NCBI RefSeq assembly: GCF_900108315.1
Contig: NZ_FNVB01000004.1
Location: forward strand, 372,001-436,000
Length of the DNA stretch: 64,000 nt
Direction: 5' to 3'
From: Saccharopolyspora kobensis
Lineage (GTDB): Bacteria; Actinomycetota; Actinomycetes; Mycobacteriales; Pseudonocardiaceae
Shown here: one piece after another, positions 7,580 through 15,613 of the stretch
Layout: each line of letters begins with the position of its first letter
Numbering within the stretch: the first letter of the stretch is position 1
Translations under genes and position numbers: made by a program
The notes under the pieces: generated by a model
What the model was told of the DNA's origin: nothing
Database searches by the model: none
The model's input: the letters and a program-made list of their open reading frames with translations, nothing else

Positions 7580-9151
7580 TCAGCGCCAGTTGGCCTGGAG
7601 GGCCTCCTGGAGGAATTCCGGTTGCTGCGGGCGCTTGCTGAACAGGGTGTTCGCGCCCTCCGGGGTGGGCTGGGGGAGGGGCTCGCACGTCGTGTCCGGG
7701 CCTTCACCGGGCTTGCGCGGCGGAAGCTCGCCCGTGCGGAGGTAGTCCGCGATCTGGTCGTCGAGGCAGGTGTTTCCGCTCAGGGAGCCGGAGTGGGTCG
7801 TGCCGCCGGGGAGGCTGATCAGGCTCGCTCCGGGGAAGCGCTCGCGGGCTTCCAGGGCTCCCGGGAACGGGGTTGCCGCGTCCAGCTCTTCGCTGATCAG
7901 GAGCGCGCTCTCGACGCCGCTGCCGTCCACCTCGACCGGCTTGCCCGGCTTCGCCGGCCAGAACAGGCACGGGGCGTTGTACCAGGCGTTGGCCCAGGTC
8001 TCGAACGGCGCCTTCTCGTGGGTCTCCCAGTTGTCCTTGCGCCACTTCGGCCAGCTCTGCGGCCACTTCACGTCCGTGCACTGCACCGACAGGTAGACCG
8101 CGTAGCCGTTGTCGTCGCCCGGCGGGTTCGCGCTGTCGTAGATCTTCTTCAGCGTTTCCCAGTCGCCGTCGTGGACCCAGCCCGCGAACGCCTTGGCGCG
8201 GCTGTCCCACGCCGACTGCGAGTAGCCCGCGGTCAGGAACAGGTCGGTCCACTCGTCGGGGCCGATCACGCCGCCCGCCGGTTGCGCGTCCAGCGCGGCT
8301 TGCTGCTCGTAGTAGAGCTTCTCGACCTCCGCGCCGGTGGTGCCCAGGTGGAAGGTCGCGTCGTGCTGGGCGATCCAGTCGAAGAAGATCTTGATGTTGC
8401 GGTCGAAGGCCACGTCCTGGTTCAGGTTGGCCTGGTACCAGACGTCTTCGACGTCGACCACGCCGTCCATCACCACCCGGCGCATCCGCTCCGGGTGCAG
8501 GGTGCCGTAGACCTGGCCGAGGTAGGTGCCGTAGGAGAAGCCGTAGTAGTTGATCTGCTCGGCGCCCAGCGCCTTGCGGATGCTGTCCATGTCCTCGACG
8601 ACGTCGGTGGTCTTGATGTGGTCGAGGAGCTTGCCGGTGTTGCCGCAAGCGCGGGCGTAGCCCTCCGAGCGGTCGAGCCAGGTCTGCTCCAGCTCCGGCG
8701 TCGTGGGCAGGTAGTGCGGACGGTCGTAGGAGAAGTAGCCCGGGTCGCAGGAGATCGCGGGTTCGCTGGCACCGACACCGCGCGGGTCGAAGCCGATCCA
8801 GTCGTAGGCCGCGCCCGCGTTCTTGGGCACGTACGCGCCGAGCGCGGACAGCCCGAGCCCGGAACCGCCCGGCCCGCCCGGGTTGACCAGCATGACGCCC
8901 TGGTACTGGTCCTCGGGCACGGTGTGCTTGACCCGGGAGACCGCCAGCGAGATCTGCTCACCCGCCGGGTCGGCGTAGTCCAGCGGTACCTGCACCGTCC
9001 CGCACTCCGCACCGGCCTTCTGCAGTCCTTCGTCGGAGCACGGGCCCCACTGGACCGGTGCCGGGTCGAACTCCGGTGCCGCGCTCGCGATCGCCGGTGA
9101 CAGGCTCGCCAGGAGCCCGGCCGCGATCCCGGCGGTGACGACTTTTCGCAC
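7580..9151 (-). CDS. Secreted alpha/beta-hydrolase, S33 tripeptidyl aminopeptidase type
   Basis: 523 residues from the GTG at 9151, chosen because the signal peptide starts there (Arg-Lys, hydrophobic core, ASA-APEF). The frame is open 15 codons further. The oxyanion segment NPGGPGGSG, nucleophile elbow GFSYGTYLG, Asp in ELDAATPF and His in THSGSLSG form the catalytic set of the SlpD/SlpE-like exported peptidases, which remove tripeptides or dipeptides from extracellular peptides. Several cysteines suit an exported protein. Shares the terminator at 7530-7563 with the convergent gene. Confidence 0.88.
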   Translation of the reverse strand: MRKVVTAGIAAGLLASLSPAIASAAPEFDPAPVQWGPCSDEGLQKAGAECGTVQVPLDYADPAGEQISLAVSRVKHTVPEDQYQGVMLVNPGGPGGSGLGLSALGAYVPKNAGAAYDWIGFDPRGVGASEPAISCDPGYFSYDRPHYLPTTPELEQTWLDRSEGYARACGNTGKLLDHIKTTDVVEDMDSIRKALGAEQINYYGFSYGTYLGQVYGTLHPERMRRVVMDGVVDVEDVWYQANLNQDVAFDRNIKIFFDWIAQHDATFHLGTTGAEVEKLYYEQQAALDAQPAGGVIGPDEWTDLFLTAGYSQSAWDSRAKAFAGWVHDGDWETLKKIYDSANPPGDDNGYAVYLSVQCTDVKWPQSWPKWRKDNWETHEKAPFETWANAWYNAPCLFWPAKPGKPVEVDGSGVESALLISEELDAATPFPGALEARERFPGASLISLPGGTTHSGSLSGNTCLDDQIADYLRTGELPPRKPGEGPDTTCEPLPQPTPEGANTLFSKRPQQPEFLQEALQANWR

Positions 9152-9288
9152 GATTGCCCCCGTCCGTCCGGTTGCGCCCACCGACCAGGTGAGCAATGTG
9201 GACAGTAAACGCGATGCCGCGCCCAGGCCCCGCCGTTGGCGAGAATTGCTCTGTCCGGGCGACTTCCGCCCGGAGAGGCCCTGATCAG

Positions 9289-9378
9289 GGTCCGTTTCCG
9301 CTGCTCAGTGCCCGTGAGCGTTTTGGGGCGCCATAGCACCCCAAACCACTCACGGACCCCTACCAGCAGAAACGGACC
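9289..9378. repeat. Repeat A copy 1: nested hairpin
   Basis: A 90-base nested inverted repeat. Outer arms begin GGTCCGTTTCCGCTG and end CAGCAGAAACGGACC. The inner hairpin (9312-9355) has stem CCGTGAGCGTTTTGGGG against a matching right arm with two mismatches. Related hairpins occur at 13774, 30570 and 58613. It lies between the S33 peptidase promoter region and the 3' end of the DUF1524 gene. Confidence 0.85.
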
Positions 9379-9437
9379 ACATCGAGGTTTCGAGGCTCAC
9401 CCGGCCGCATCTCAGGGGGCTGTGACGCGGCCCAGCC

Positions 9438-9507
9438 GCGAGAAACCCCGAAAGCGCGGGATCACCGCCAAAGCGCGACCACCGCTGAAAATCGCGGAGA
9501 GGCGGAT
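9438..9507 (+). repeat. Repeat B copy 1
   Basis: About 70 bases, starting GCGAGAAACC and ending ATCGCGGAGAGGCGG. Closely similar to 37550-37615 and to the reverse complements of 30470-30539 and 27847-27910. No credible gene starts after its end here; the next frame is a 9-codon stub running into the convergent DUF1524 gene. With repeat A copy 1 it fills the 9152-9519 gap. Confidence 0.8.
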
Positions 9508-9519
9508 CAGTGGGGCGGG

Positions 9520-10167
9520 CTAGTACGAGCAGGTGTTGAGCATCGTCTGCAGGGCCGACTTCTCGGCGCTCTGCAGGGTGAGCTGCCAGCGGTGCTTGGT
9601 GTGGATCCAGAACTTCGCGTAGCCGCAGTGCGCGCTGGTGCGCGGGGGCTTCCAGGACGCCGGGTCGCGGTCGCCCTTGGTGCTGTTGATCTCGGTGGTC
9701 ACCGCGATCAGCTGCGGGCCGTCGAGATCGTTGGCGAACGCTTCGCGCTTGGCGGTGCTCCAGCCGCTGGCGCCGGAGCGCCAGGCCTCCGCCAACGGGA
9801 CGATGTGGTCGATGCTGATCTCCGACGGCGAGGTCCTGGTGACGCCGTCGAAGTAGCTGTACCAGCTGCCGGAGGTGGGGTAGCAGTCCGAGCCGACCTC
9901 GACGTTGTCGCCGTCGCGCTTGAGCACCTGCTCGCGGGTGCTGCAGGTGCCCGAGACGGTCTTCCAGTGCGGGAACTTCTCCCGGGAGTAGCCGGTCATG
10001 GAGCCCTCGGTGCGCACGGTCAGCCCGTTGAGCTCGGACTGGACCTCGGCCTTGCTGGGCACGTCGGGCGGGAAGGCGAGGGCGGTCGGGGCCCCGGCGA
10101 CGGTGAACGCCAGGACAGCGGTGAGGACGAGCGGGAGGAGGAGCGCGAGTCTGCGTGACGATCGCAC
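9520..10167 (-). CDS. Secreted HNH-family nuclease (DUF1524)
   Basis: 215 residues. The signal peptide (RSSRR, long hydrophobic core, ALA-FPPD) is followed by the DUF1524/GmrSD-C-like HNH domain. DHIVPLAEAW gives the catalytic His, and NSTKGDRDPASWKPP the conserved Asn/Lys/Asp/Trp pattern. Cysteine pairs suit an exported enzyme. GTG at 10167 with GGAAGG upstream. Probably degrades extracellular DNA. A perfect 16-base palindrome about 85 bases upstream may be an operator. Confidence 0.85.
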   Translation of the reverse strand: MRSSRRLALLLPLVLTAVLAFTVAGAPTALAFPPDVPSKAEVQSELNGLTVRTEGSMTGYSREKFPHWKTVSGTCSTREQVLKRDGDNVEVGSDCYPTSGSWYSYFDGVTRTSPSEISIDHIVPLAEAWRSGASGWSTAKREAFANDLDGPQLIAVTTEINSTKGDRDPASWKPPRTSAHCGYAKFWIHTKHRWQLTLQSAEKSALQTMLNTCSY

Positions 10168-10250
10168 GGGCGTGCCTTCCGATCAGGAGAAAGCGGACAT
10201 AACACGATCTCCTCGGAAGATGTCACGCCCTCACCAGCAGCGTGACCGCA

Positions 10251-10266
10251 CAACTACCGGTAGTTG
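10251..10266. promoter_or_regulatory. Perfect 16-bp palindrome upstream of secreted nuclease
   Basis: CAACTACCGGTAGTTG has no spacer and no mismatch. It lies 84-99 bases upstream of the nuclease start. Short, symmetric and without a loop, it looks like a dimeric regulator site rather than a terminator. The regulator is unknown. Confidence 0.45.
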
Positions 10267-10290
10267 AACAACGTCCGATGTGGATGCCCG

Positions 10291-10320
10291 CCGATCGGCC
10301 GCACGGCCGCGGCCGATCGG
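10291..10320 (-). terminator. Terminator of plsC-like gene
   Basis: Ten-base arms CCGATCGGCC and GGCCGATCGG, with two further G-C pairs inside, start 5 bases beyond the acyltransferase stop on its coding strand. Confidence 0.65.
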
Positions 10321-10325
10321 CCTGA

Positions 10326-11162
10326 TCAGGGCCGCCAGGGGCTGGGCTTGTCCGTGGCCGGGCGGGTCGGGTCCTGGTGGTGGGGCGCGCCGAGCTCGCC
10401 CGCGCGGAGCGGGGTCAGGCCGTCGGTGATCGCTCGCATGATGCGGTCGCGGGCGCGGGTCGCGTCGCCGACGCGGTCGGCGGACAGGTCGGTGAGGTCG
10501 ACCGGCGGTCCGAAGTGGACTCGCAGCCGCGGTCGGCGGCGGACCGCGCGCAGCCACGAGGTGAGCAGGATGCGCAGGTCAGCGGCGCTCTCCACGCGGA
10601 CCATGCCGTAGCACATCGCCTCGTGGGCGCCCCACTGGCTGATCGGCACCACGGTCGCGCCGGAGGCCAGCGCCATGCGGGCCGCGCCGGTCTTGCCGCG
10701 CTCCGGCCACATGTCCGGTTCCAGCGTGATGCGGCCTTCCGGGTACACCAGCACCGGGTGGTGATCGCTGGTCAGGGCCGCGACCACCCGGTCCATCGCC
10801 TCGCCTGCGGTGCTCTTGCCCCGGTCGGCGCGGACGTGCCTGCAGCGGCGCAGCACCCCGCCCAGCACCGGGGTGTCGAACAGGCCGCCGGTGGCCAGGA
10901 AGCGCGGCGCCAGCCGACGGGTCCGGCAAGCCGCGATCAGGACGAGGGCGTCCAGGTTGCCGATGTGGTTGGCGGCCAGCAGCAGCGGCTTGCCGCGCAG
11001 CTCGTCCGGCACGTCACCGGTGACTTCCAGCCGCCCGGTGATGCCGATGATCGCCCGGTCCACCCGCATCAGCGCGCGCCACAGCAGCGGCGCGCCGCGG
11101 AACAGCTTCTCGCGGTCGGTTCGGCGTGTCGGCTCGTGCGGACCGGTCGGAAGAGCAACCAT
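10326..11162 (-). CDS. Lysophospholipid acyltransferase family protein (PlsC-like)
   Basis: 278 residues from the ATG at 11162; the frame is open to 11339, but that part would run antisense into the ftsK start. Family motifs: NHIGNLD (NHX4D catalytic pair) near residue 89, and YPEGRIT (acyl-acceptor/phosphate site) near 155. Transfers acyl groups to lysophosphatidate-like acceptors at the membrane. Divergent from ftsK with 121 bases between. Followed by its own terminator. Confidence 0.85.
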   Translation of the reverse strand: MVALPTGPHEPTRRTDREKLFRGAPLLWRALMRVDRAIIGITGRLEVTGDVPDELRGKPLLLAANHIGNLDALVLIAACRTRRLAPRFLATGGLFDTPVLGGVLRRCRHVRADRGKSTAGEAMDRVVAALTSDHHPVLVYPEGRITLEPDMWPERGKTGAARMALASGATVVPISQWGAHEAMCYGMVRVESAADLRILLTSWLRAVRRRPRLRVHFGPPVDLTDLSADRVGDATRARDRIMRAITDGLTPLRAGELGAPHHQDPTRPATDKPSPWRP

Positions 11163-11283
11163 GATTTCCGAGGATCTCACGCCCGATGCCCTGAATGGGG
11201 GAGAACGCCCGAGAAAAGCGTCCGAGCCGCTGTTCGCCGTGGCTGTTGTGACGGGAGAGGCGGGTGCGGATACCGTGTGGGGT

Positions 11284-13770
11284 ATGGCGAGCCGGACATC
11301 GAACGGGGGACGTGGATCGGCGCGCAGCAAGAGCGCCACGAAGAGTAGCGGCTCCGCGTCCCGCAGTGGCGGATCGGGTCAGGGCAAACCCCGCGCGAAG
11401 TCGGGAACCGCGCGCAAGAGCACGGCCAAACCGCGCGGCTCGACGCACGCGCCGCGCCGCCAGCCCGCCAAGCGCCCGGCGAAGTCCCGCGGCGGTGGCG
11501 TGGCCCGCGGCGTGGGCAGCGTGGTGCGGGCGATGGGCAAGACCCGCGAGCTCGACCCGGCGCACCGGCGCGACGGGCTGGCGCTGGTCTTCCTGGCCAC
11601 CGCGGTGATCGCGGCCGCCGGCGTCTGGTGGCAGGCGGGCGGGCCGGTCGGCCACGGCTTCGACCTGGCGCTGCGCTCGATCATCGGCTCGGCCGCCGTC
11701 GTGCTGCCGCTCGTGCTCCTGGGCGTCGCGATCGTGCTGATGCGCACCGAGAGCACGGCCGAGGCCCGGCCGCGGGTGGTGATCGGTTCGATGCTGCTGA
11801 TCCTCACCACGCTCGGCGTCATCCACATCGCTTCCGGTGCCCCGCTGGAACCAGAGCAGTGGCCCCACGCCGGTGGTGCGCTCGGCTTCGTCGCGGGCGG
11901 GCCGCTGGAGTACGGGCTCACGCCTTGGGTCGCCGTTCCGGTGCTGGTGCTGGTCGGGCTGTTCGGGCTGCTGGTGCTCACCGGCACCTCGGTGCGCGAC
12001 ATCGGTGATTGGCTGCGGGGCGGCGACGCCGAGGAAGAAGCCGACGAGCCGAAGCGGTCGCGGTCGAAGGCCGAGGACGCGGAACCGACCGAGGTCAAGC
12101 TGCGCCGCCCCTCGCGGCGGCGGCAGGCGGCGATGGCCGACGAGGACCCGCAGCTGTCCATCGAGGACGTTCCGGAGGAGCCGAAGCCGGTCAAGCCGAA
12201 GGCCGCGGCCGTGGTGCCGGCGAACCAGCCCGCTCCGGAGAAGCCGAAGAAGAGCGACAAGCCGCAGATCAGCCGGAGCGTCGAGGGCGACTACAAGCTG
12301 CCGCCGCTGGACGTGCTCACCGACGGCGAACCGCCGAAGAACCGCAGCCGGGCCAACGACGCGATGATCGAGGCGATCACCGCGGTGCTGGAGCAGTTCA
12401 ACATCGACGCCCAGGTCACCGGGTTCACCCGCGGCCCGACCGTGACGCGCTACGAGGTCGAGCTCGGCCCCGGCGTGAAGGTCGAGAAGATCACCGCGCT
12501 CACCAAGAACATCGCCTACGCGGCGGCCACCGACAACGTGCGGCTGCTGGCGCCGATCCCGGGCAAGTCCGCGGTGGGCATCGAGGTGCCCAACAGCGAC
12601 CGGGAGATGGTGCGCCTCGGCGACGTGCTGCGCTCCAGCCAGGCCACCAAGGACAGCCACCCGCTGGTGATGGGCCTGGGCAAGGACATCGAAGGCCACA
12701 TGGTCACCGCGAACCTGGCCAAGATGCCGCACCTGCTGGTGGCCGGTTCCACCGGTTCCGGTAAGTCCAGCTTCGTCAACTCCATGCTGGTGTCGCTGCT
12801 GGCGCGGGCGACGCCGCAGGAGGTCAGGATGATCCTGATCGACCCGAAGATGGTGGAGCTGACGCCCTACGAGGGCATCCCGCACCTGATCACGCCCATC
12901 ATCACCCAGCCGAAGAAGGCCGCCGCCGCGCTGGCCTGGCTGGTGGAGGAGATGGAGCAGCGCTACCAGGACATGCAGGCCAACCGGGTGCGGCACATCG
13001 ACGACTTCAACCGCAAGGTGAAGTCCGGCGAGATCACCGCGCCGCTGGGCAGCGAGCGGGAGTACCGGCCCTACCCGTACATCCTGGCCATCGTCGACGA
13101 GCTCGCCGACCTGATGATGACCGCGCCGCGCGACGTCGAGGACGCCATCGTGCGCATCACGCAGAAGGCGCGTGCCGCGGGCATCCACCTGGTGCTGGCC
13201 ACCCAGCGGCCGTCGGTGGACGTGGTGACCGGCCTGATCAAGACGAACGTGCCGTCCCGGCTGGCGTTCGCGACCTCGTCGCTGACCGACTCGCGGGTCA
13301 TCCTTGACCAGCCCGGTGCGGAGAAGCTGATCGGCATGGGCGACGCGCTGTACCTGCCGATGGGCGCGTCGCGGCCGGCCCGGGTGCAGGGCTCGTTCGT
13401 CGGCGACGACGAGATCCACCGCATCGTCTCCTTCACCAAGGAGCAGGCCGAGCCGGAGTACACCGACGGCGTCACCGCGGCCAAGGCGAGCGAGAAGAAG
13501 GAGGTCGACTCCGACATCGGCGACGACCTCGACGTGCTGCTGCAGGCCGCCGAGCTCGTGGTGACCAGCCAGTTCGGCTCCACCTCGATGCTGCAGCGCA
13601 AGCTGCGGGTCGGTTTCGCCAAGGCCGGCCGGCTGATGGACCTGCTGGAGTCGCGCGGTGTGGTCGGCCCGTCGGAGGGCTCGAAGGCCCGCGAGGTGCT
13701 GGTCAAGCCCGATGAGCTGGAGAACGCGCTGTACTCGATCCGCGGTGGGCCGTCCCCGGACGAGGAGTGA
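11284..13770 (+). CDS. ftsK: DNA translocase FtsK
   Basis: 828 residues from the ATG at 11284; the frame is open well upstream but without membrane or domain content. A basic, low-complexity first 90 residues precede four predicted membrane helices (about 100-240), an acidic/Lys-Pro linker, the RecA-like motor with Walker A GSTGSGKSS (Lys494) and Walker B LAIVDELADLMM, and a C-terminal winged-helix gamma domain (about 745-820) that reads chromosomal orientation sequences. Moves chromosome termini through the division septum. Repeat A copy 2 forms a hairpin 4 bases after the stop and probably terminates transcription. Confidence 0.96.
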   Translation: MASRTSNGGRGSARSKSATKSSGSASRSGGSGQGKPRAKSGTARKSTAKPRGSTHAPRRQPAKRPAKSRGGGVARGVGSVVRAMGKTRELDPAHRRDGLALVFLATAVIAAAGVWWQAGGPVGHGFDLALRSIIGSAAVVLPLVLLGVAIVLMRTESTAEARPRVVIGSMLLILTTLGVIHIASGAPLEPEQWPHAGGALGFVAGGPLEYGLTPWVAVPVLVLVGLFGLLVLTGTSVRDIGDWLRGGDAEEEADEPKRSRSKAEDAEPTEVKLRRPSRRRQAAMADEDPQLSIEDVPEEPKPVKPKAAAVVPANQPAPEKPKKSDKPQISRSVEGDYKLPPLDVLTDGEPPKNRSRANDAMIEAITAVLEQFNIDAQVTGFTRGPTVTRYEVELGPGVKVEKITALTKNIAYAAATDNVRLLAPIPGKSAVGIEVPNSDREMVRLGDVLRSSQATKDSHPLVMGLGKDIEGHMVTANLAKMPHLLVAGSTGSGKSSFVNSMLVSLLARATPQEVRMILIDPKMVELTPYEGIPHLITPIITQPKKAAAALAWLVEEMEQRYQDMQANRVRHIDDFNRKVKSGEITAPLGSEREYRPYPYILAIVDELADLMMTAPRDVEDAIVRITQKARAAGIHLVLATQRPSVDVVTGLIKTNVPSRLAFATSSLTDSRVILDQPGAEKLIGMGDALYLPMGASRPARVQGSFVGDDEIHRIVSFTKEQAEPEYTDGVTAAKASEKKEVDSDIGDDLDVLLQAAELVVTSQFGSTSMLQRKLRVGFAKAGRLMDLLESRGVVGPSEGSKAREVLVKPDELENALYSIRGGPSPDEE

Positions 13771-13773
13771 GGC

Positions 13774-13815
13774 CGTGAGCGTTTCGGGGTGCTAAGGCGC
13801 CCCGAAACGCTCACG
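13774..13815. repeat. Repeat A copy 2: hairpin after ftsK
   Basis: Perfect 16-base arms (13774-13789 and 13800-13815) around a 10-base loop, right after the ftsK stop. Same core as 9312-9355, 30570-30613 and 58613-58656, but without the outer GTTTCCGCTG arms. It can act as the ftsK terminator. Confidence 0.85.
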
Positions 13816-13913
13816 TGCCGCGTTCTTCCCGTTTTCACCGGCATTTCAGCCGGCTTTCCCGGTCTCTTCGCACTGCTCCGTTTGCGAATCGTGATTGCGC
13901 TGAACGGAATTCT

Positions 13914-13939
13914 GGAACCGACCGAATTTCACGATGTTT
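13914..13939 (+). promoter_or_regulatory. Candidate ECF-sigma promoter of sialidase-like gene
   Basis: GGAACC at 13914-13919 and GTTT at 13936-13939 are separated by 16 bases, as in actinobacterial ECF sigma promoters. Located about 60 bases before the start of the secreted BNR protein, in a noticeably AT-richer stretch. No experimental support. Confidence 0.4.
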
Positions 13940-13997
13940 GAGATATTCTCCGGCGCGCTGACGGTATTTGTCCGCCGCGATTTCGTGAGGTTCGCGC

Positions 13998-15254
13998 ATG
14001 CTCGTCCGGAAATTACGCGCCGTCCTGTCGGTTTCGTTATCGGTGCTGCTGCTGGCCGGATTCCAGTCGGTGGCCGCCGGGGACGCCGGTCCCTCCGATG
14101 TGGACAGAGGGGAGCTGTTGCGCGCCGGGGGCAGCAGCTATCCCCGGCTGGTGCGGTTGCAGAACTCCGGTGAGGCCAACGGCCGCGTGCTGGTCAGCAT
14201 GACGACCTACGCCGACCGCACCGGATTCGCGGTCGTCTACGAGAGCGACGACGACGGCGCCACGTTCCAGCCCGTCGGCGAGATCCGCGATCCGGAGGGC
14301 GCGGACGAGAAGGGCATGTGCTGCTCGACGCTGTACGAACTGCCGCAGCAGGTCGGCGACATGCCCGCCGGAACGCTGCTGTGGGCGGGCACCGCGGGCG
14401 TCGGCGCCGACCCGGAGGAGCGGCGCAGCAGCATCCGCCTGTGGCGCAGCGACGACCACGGCCGCACCTGGAGCTTCCTGTCCACCATCGTGCAGGCGCC
14501 GGTGGGGCCGGGCGTGTGGGAACCGGAGTTCACCGTTTCCAAGCAGGGCGACCTGGTCGTGTTCTACTCCGACGACGGCGATCCGAAGCACGACCAGAAG
14601 ATGGTCCAGATGCGCTCCGCCGACGGCCGGAACTGGACGGACCTGCGGGAGACCATCAAGAACGACGAGTTCACCGTGCGCCCCGGCATGGCGGGCGTGC
14701 GGCAGCTGCCCGACGGCACCTACGTGATGGCCTACGAGGTCTGCAACTACGACCCGGTGCACATCTGCACGATCTGGACGCGCACCTCCCAGGACGGCTG
14801 GGACTTCGGCGACCCGTACGACCTGGGCACCGAGGTCCTGTCGGAGACCGGTGGTCAACCGCTGGGCACGCCGACCATCGCCTGGGCGCCGGGCCCGAAC
14901 CCGAACGGCCGACTGCTGCTGGCCTACCAGATGCTGGCCAACGACCAGGGCGGCTGGGCGCCGGGCAACGGGCGCACGCTGATGGTCAACGACAACCCGT
15001 CCGACCTGGCCCGCGGCTGGCGGGAGATCCCGTCGCCGGTGCAGATCAGCTACAACCAGGGCAGCTCCTGCCGGAACTTCAGCCCGACACTGCTGCCGAC
15101 CAGCGACGGCGATTCGGTCATCCACGTGACCACGGACTTCGAGAAGTACATCGGCGGCCCCTGCGAGGCGTTCCACGCCACGGGCCCGATCGACGGTGCC
15201 ACGACGGCCGCACCTCCGCAGACCCACCTGATCGATCCGCGCCCCGGCCGCTGA
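13998..15254 (+). CDS. Secreted BNR/sialidase-fold protein
   Basis: 418 residues. Signal peptide (VRKLRAVLSVSLSVLLLAG, cleavage near VAA-GDAG), then a beta-propeller with Asp-box-like motifs: SDDDGATFQ, SDDHGRTWS, SADGRNWTD and TSQDGWDFG. This is the fold of exo-sialidases and of GH93 exo-arabinanases. The catalytic set cannot be fixed by eye, so the substrate is open (sialic acid, arabinan or another glycan). ATG at 13998 with GTGAGG upstream. Four cysteines in pairs (MCCS; CNYDPVHIC) suit export. Confidence 0.75.
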   Translation: MLVRKLRAVLSVSLSVLLLAGFQSVAAGDAGPSDVDRGELLRAGGSSYPRLVRLQNSGEANGRVLVSMTTYADRTGFAVVYESDDDGATFQPVGEIRDPEGADEKGMCCSTLYELPQQVGDMPAGTLLWAGTAGVGADPEERRSSIRLWRSDDHGRTWSFLSTIVQAPVGPGVWEPEFTVSKQGDLVVFYSDDGDPKHDQKMVQMRSADGRNWTDLRETIKNDEFTVRPGMAGVRQLPDGTYVMAYEVCNYDPVHICTIWTRTSQDGWDFGDPYDLGTEVLSETGGQPLGTPTIAWAPGPNPNGRLLLAYQMLANDQGGWAPGNGRTLMVNDNPSDLARGWREIPSPVQISYNQGSSCRNFSPTLLPTSDGDSVIHVTTDFEKYIGGPCEAFHATGPIDGATTAAPPQTHLIDPRPGR

Positions 15255-15339
15255 TTCACCCGTTCGCCGCGGCGAGAACGGCAACGCGACGTCCGGCACC
15301 GGCGTTCTTGCTGTCGACGAACGGCGAGGAGGCGGCGGG

Positions 15340-15585
15340 ATGGACGTGATGGCCTACGTGGGGCTGTTCTTCGTGCTCTTGATCGCGGGCGGCCTGATCT
15401 GGGACCGGGTGGAGTACTGGATTCCGGCGCGCCGGCCCCGGAAGCGCCGCGGCACCGCCCGCGGCGGATCGGCGGGCGTCGGCGGGTACTACGCCGGTTG
15501 GGACTCCTCCGACGGCGGTGGTGGTGGGGATTCCGGTGGTGGCGGTGGCGGTGGCGGTGGGGATTCCGGCGGGGGTGGCTGCTGA
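15340..15585 (+). CDS. Small membrane protein with Gly-rich tail
   Basis: 81 residues, ATG at 15340 after GAGGAGG. One membrane helix (residues 5-20, VGLFFVLLIAGGLIW), a basic RRPRKRRG patch, then a tail made mostly of glycine with two DSGGGG blocks and a final Cys. No family recognised. The tail is coded by GGT/GGC/GGG runs and could vary in length by slippage. It follows the sialidase-like gene by 85 bases. Confidence 0.6.
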   Translation: MDVMAYVGLFFVLLIAGGLIWDRVEYWIPARRPRKRRGTARGGSAGVGGYYAGWDSSDGGGGGDSGGGGGGGGGDSGGGGC

Positions 15586-15613
15586 AGGCCCACCCCCGCC
15601 CGGACAGGAGCGG

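Noticed and set aside
10810..11283. Upstream extension of the ftsK frame
   Set aside because: Overlaps the acyltransferase gene on the other strand and adds Arg-rich sequence absent from FtsK proteins.
11014..13419. Long antisense frame across ftsK (about 800 codons)
   Set aside because: Translation is rich in Arg, His, Asp and Gln without any fold-like pattern; ftsK motifs are intact on the other strand.
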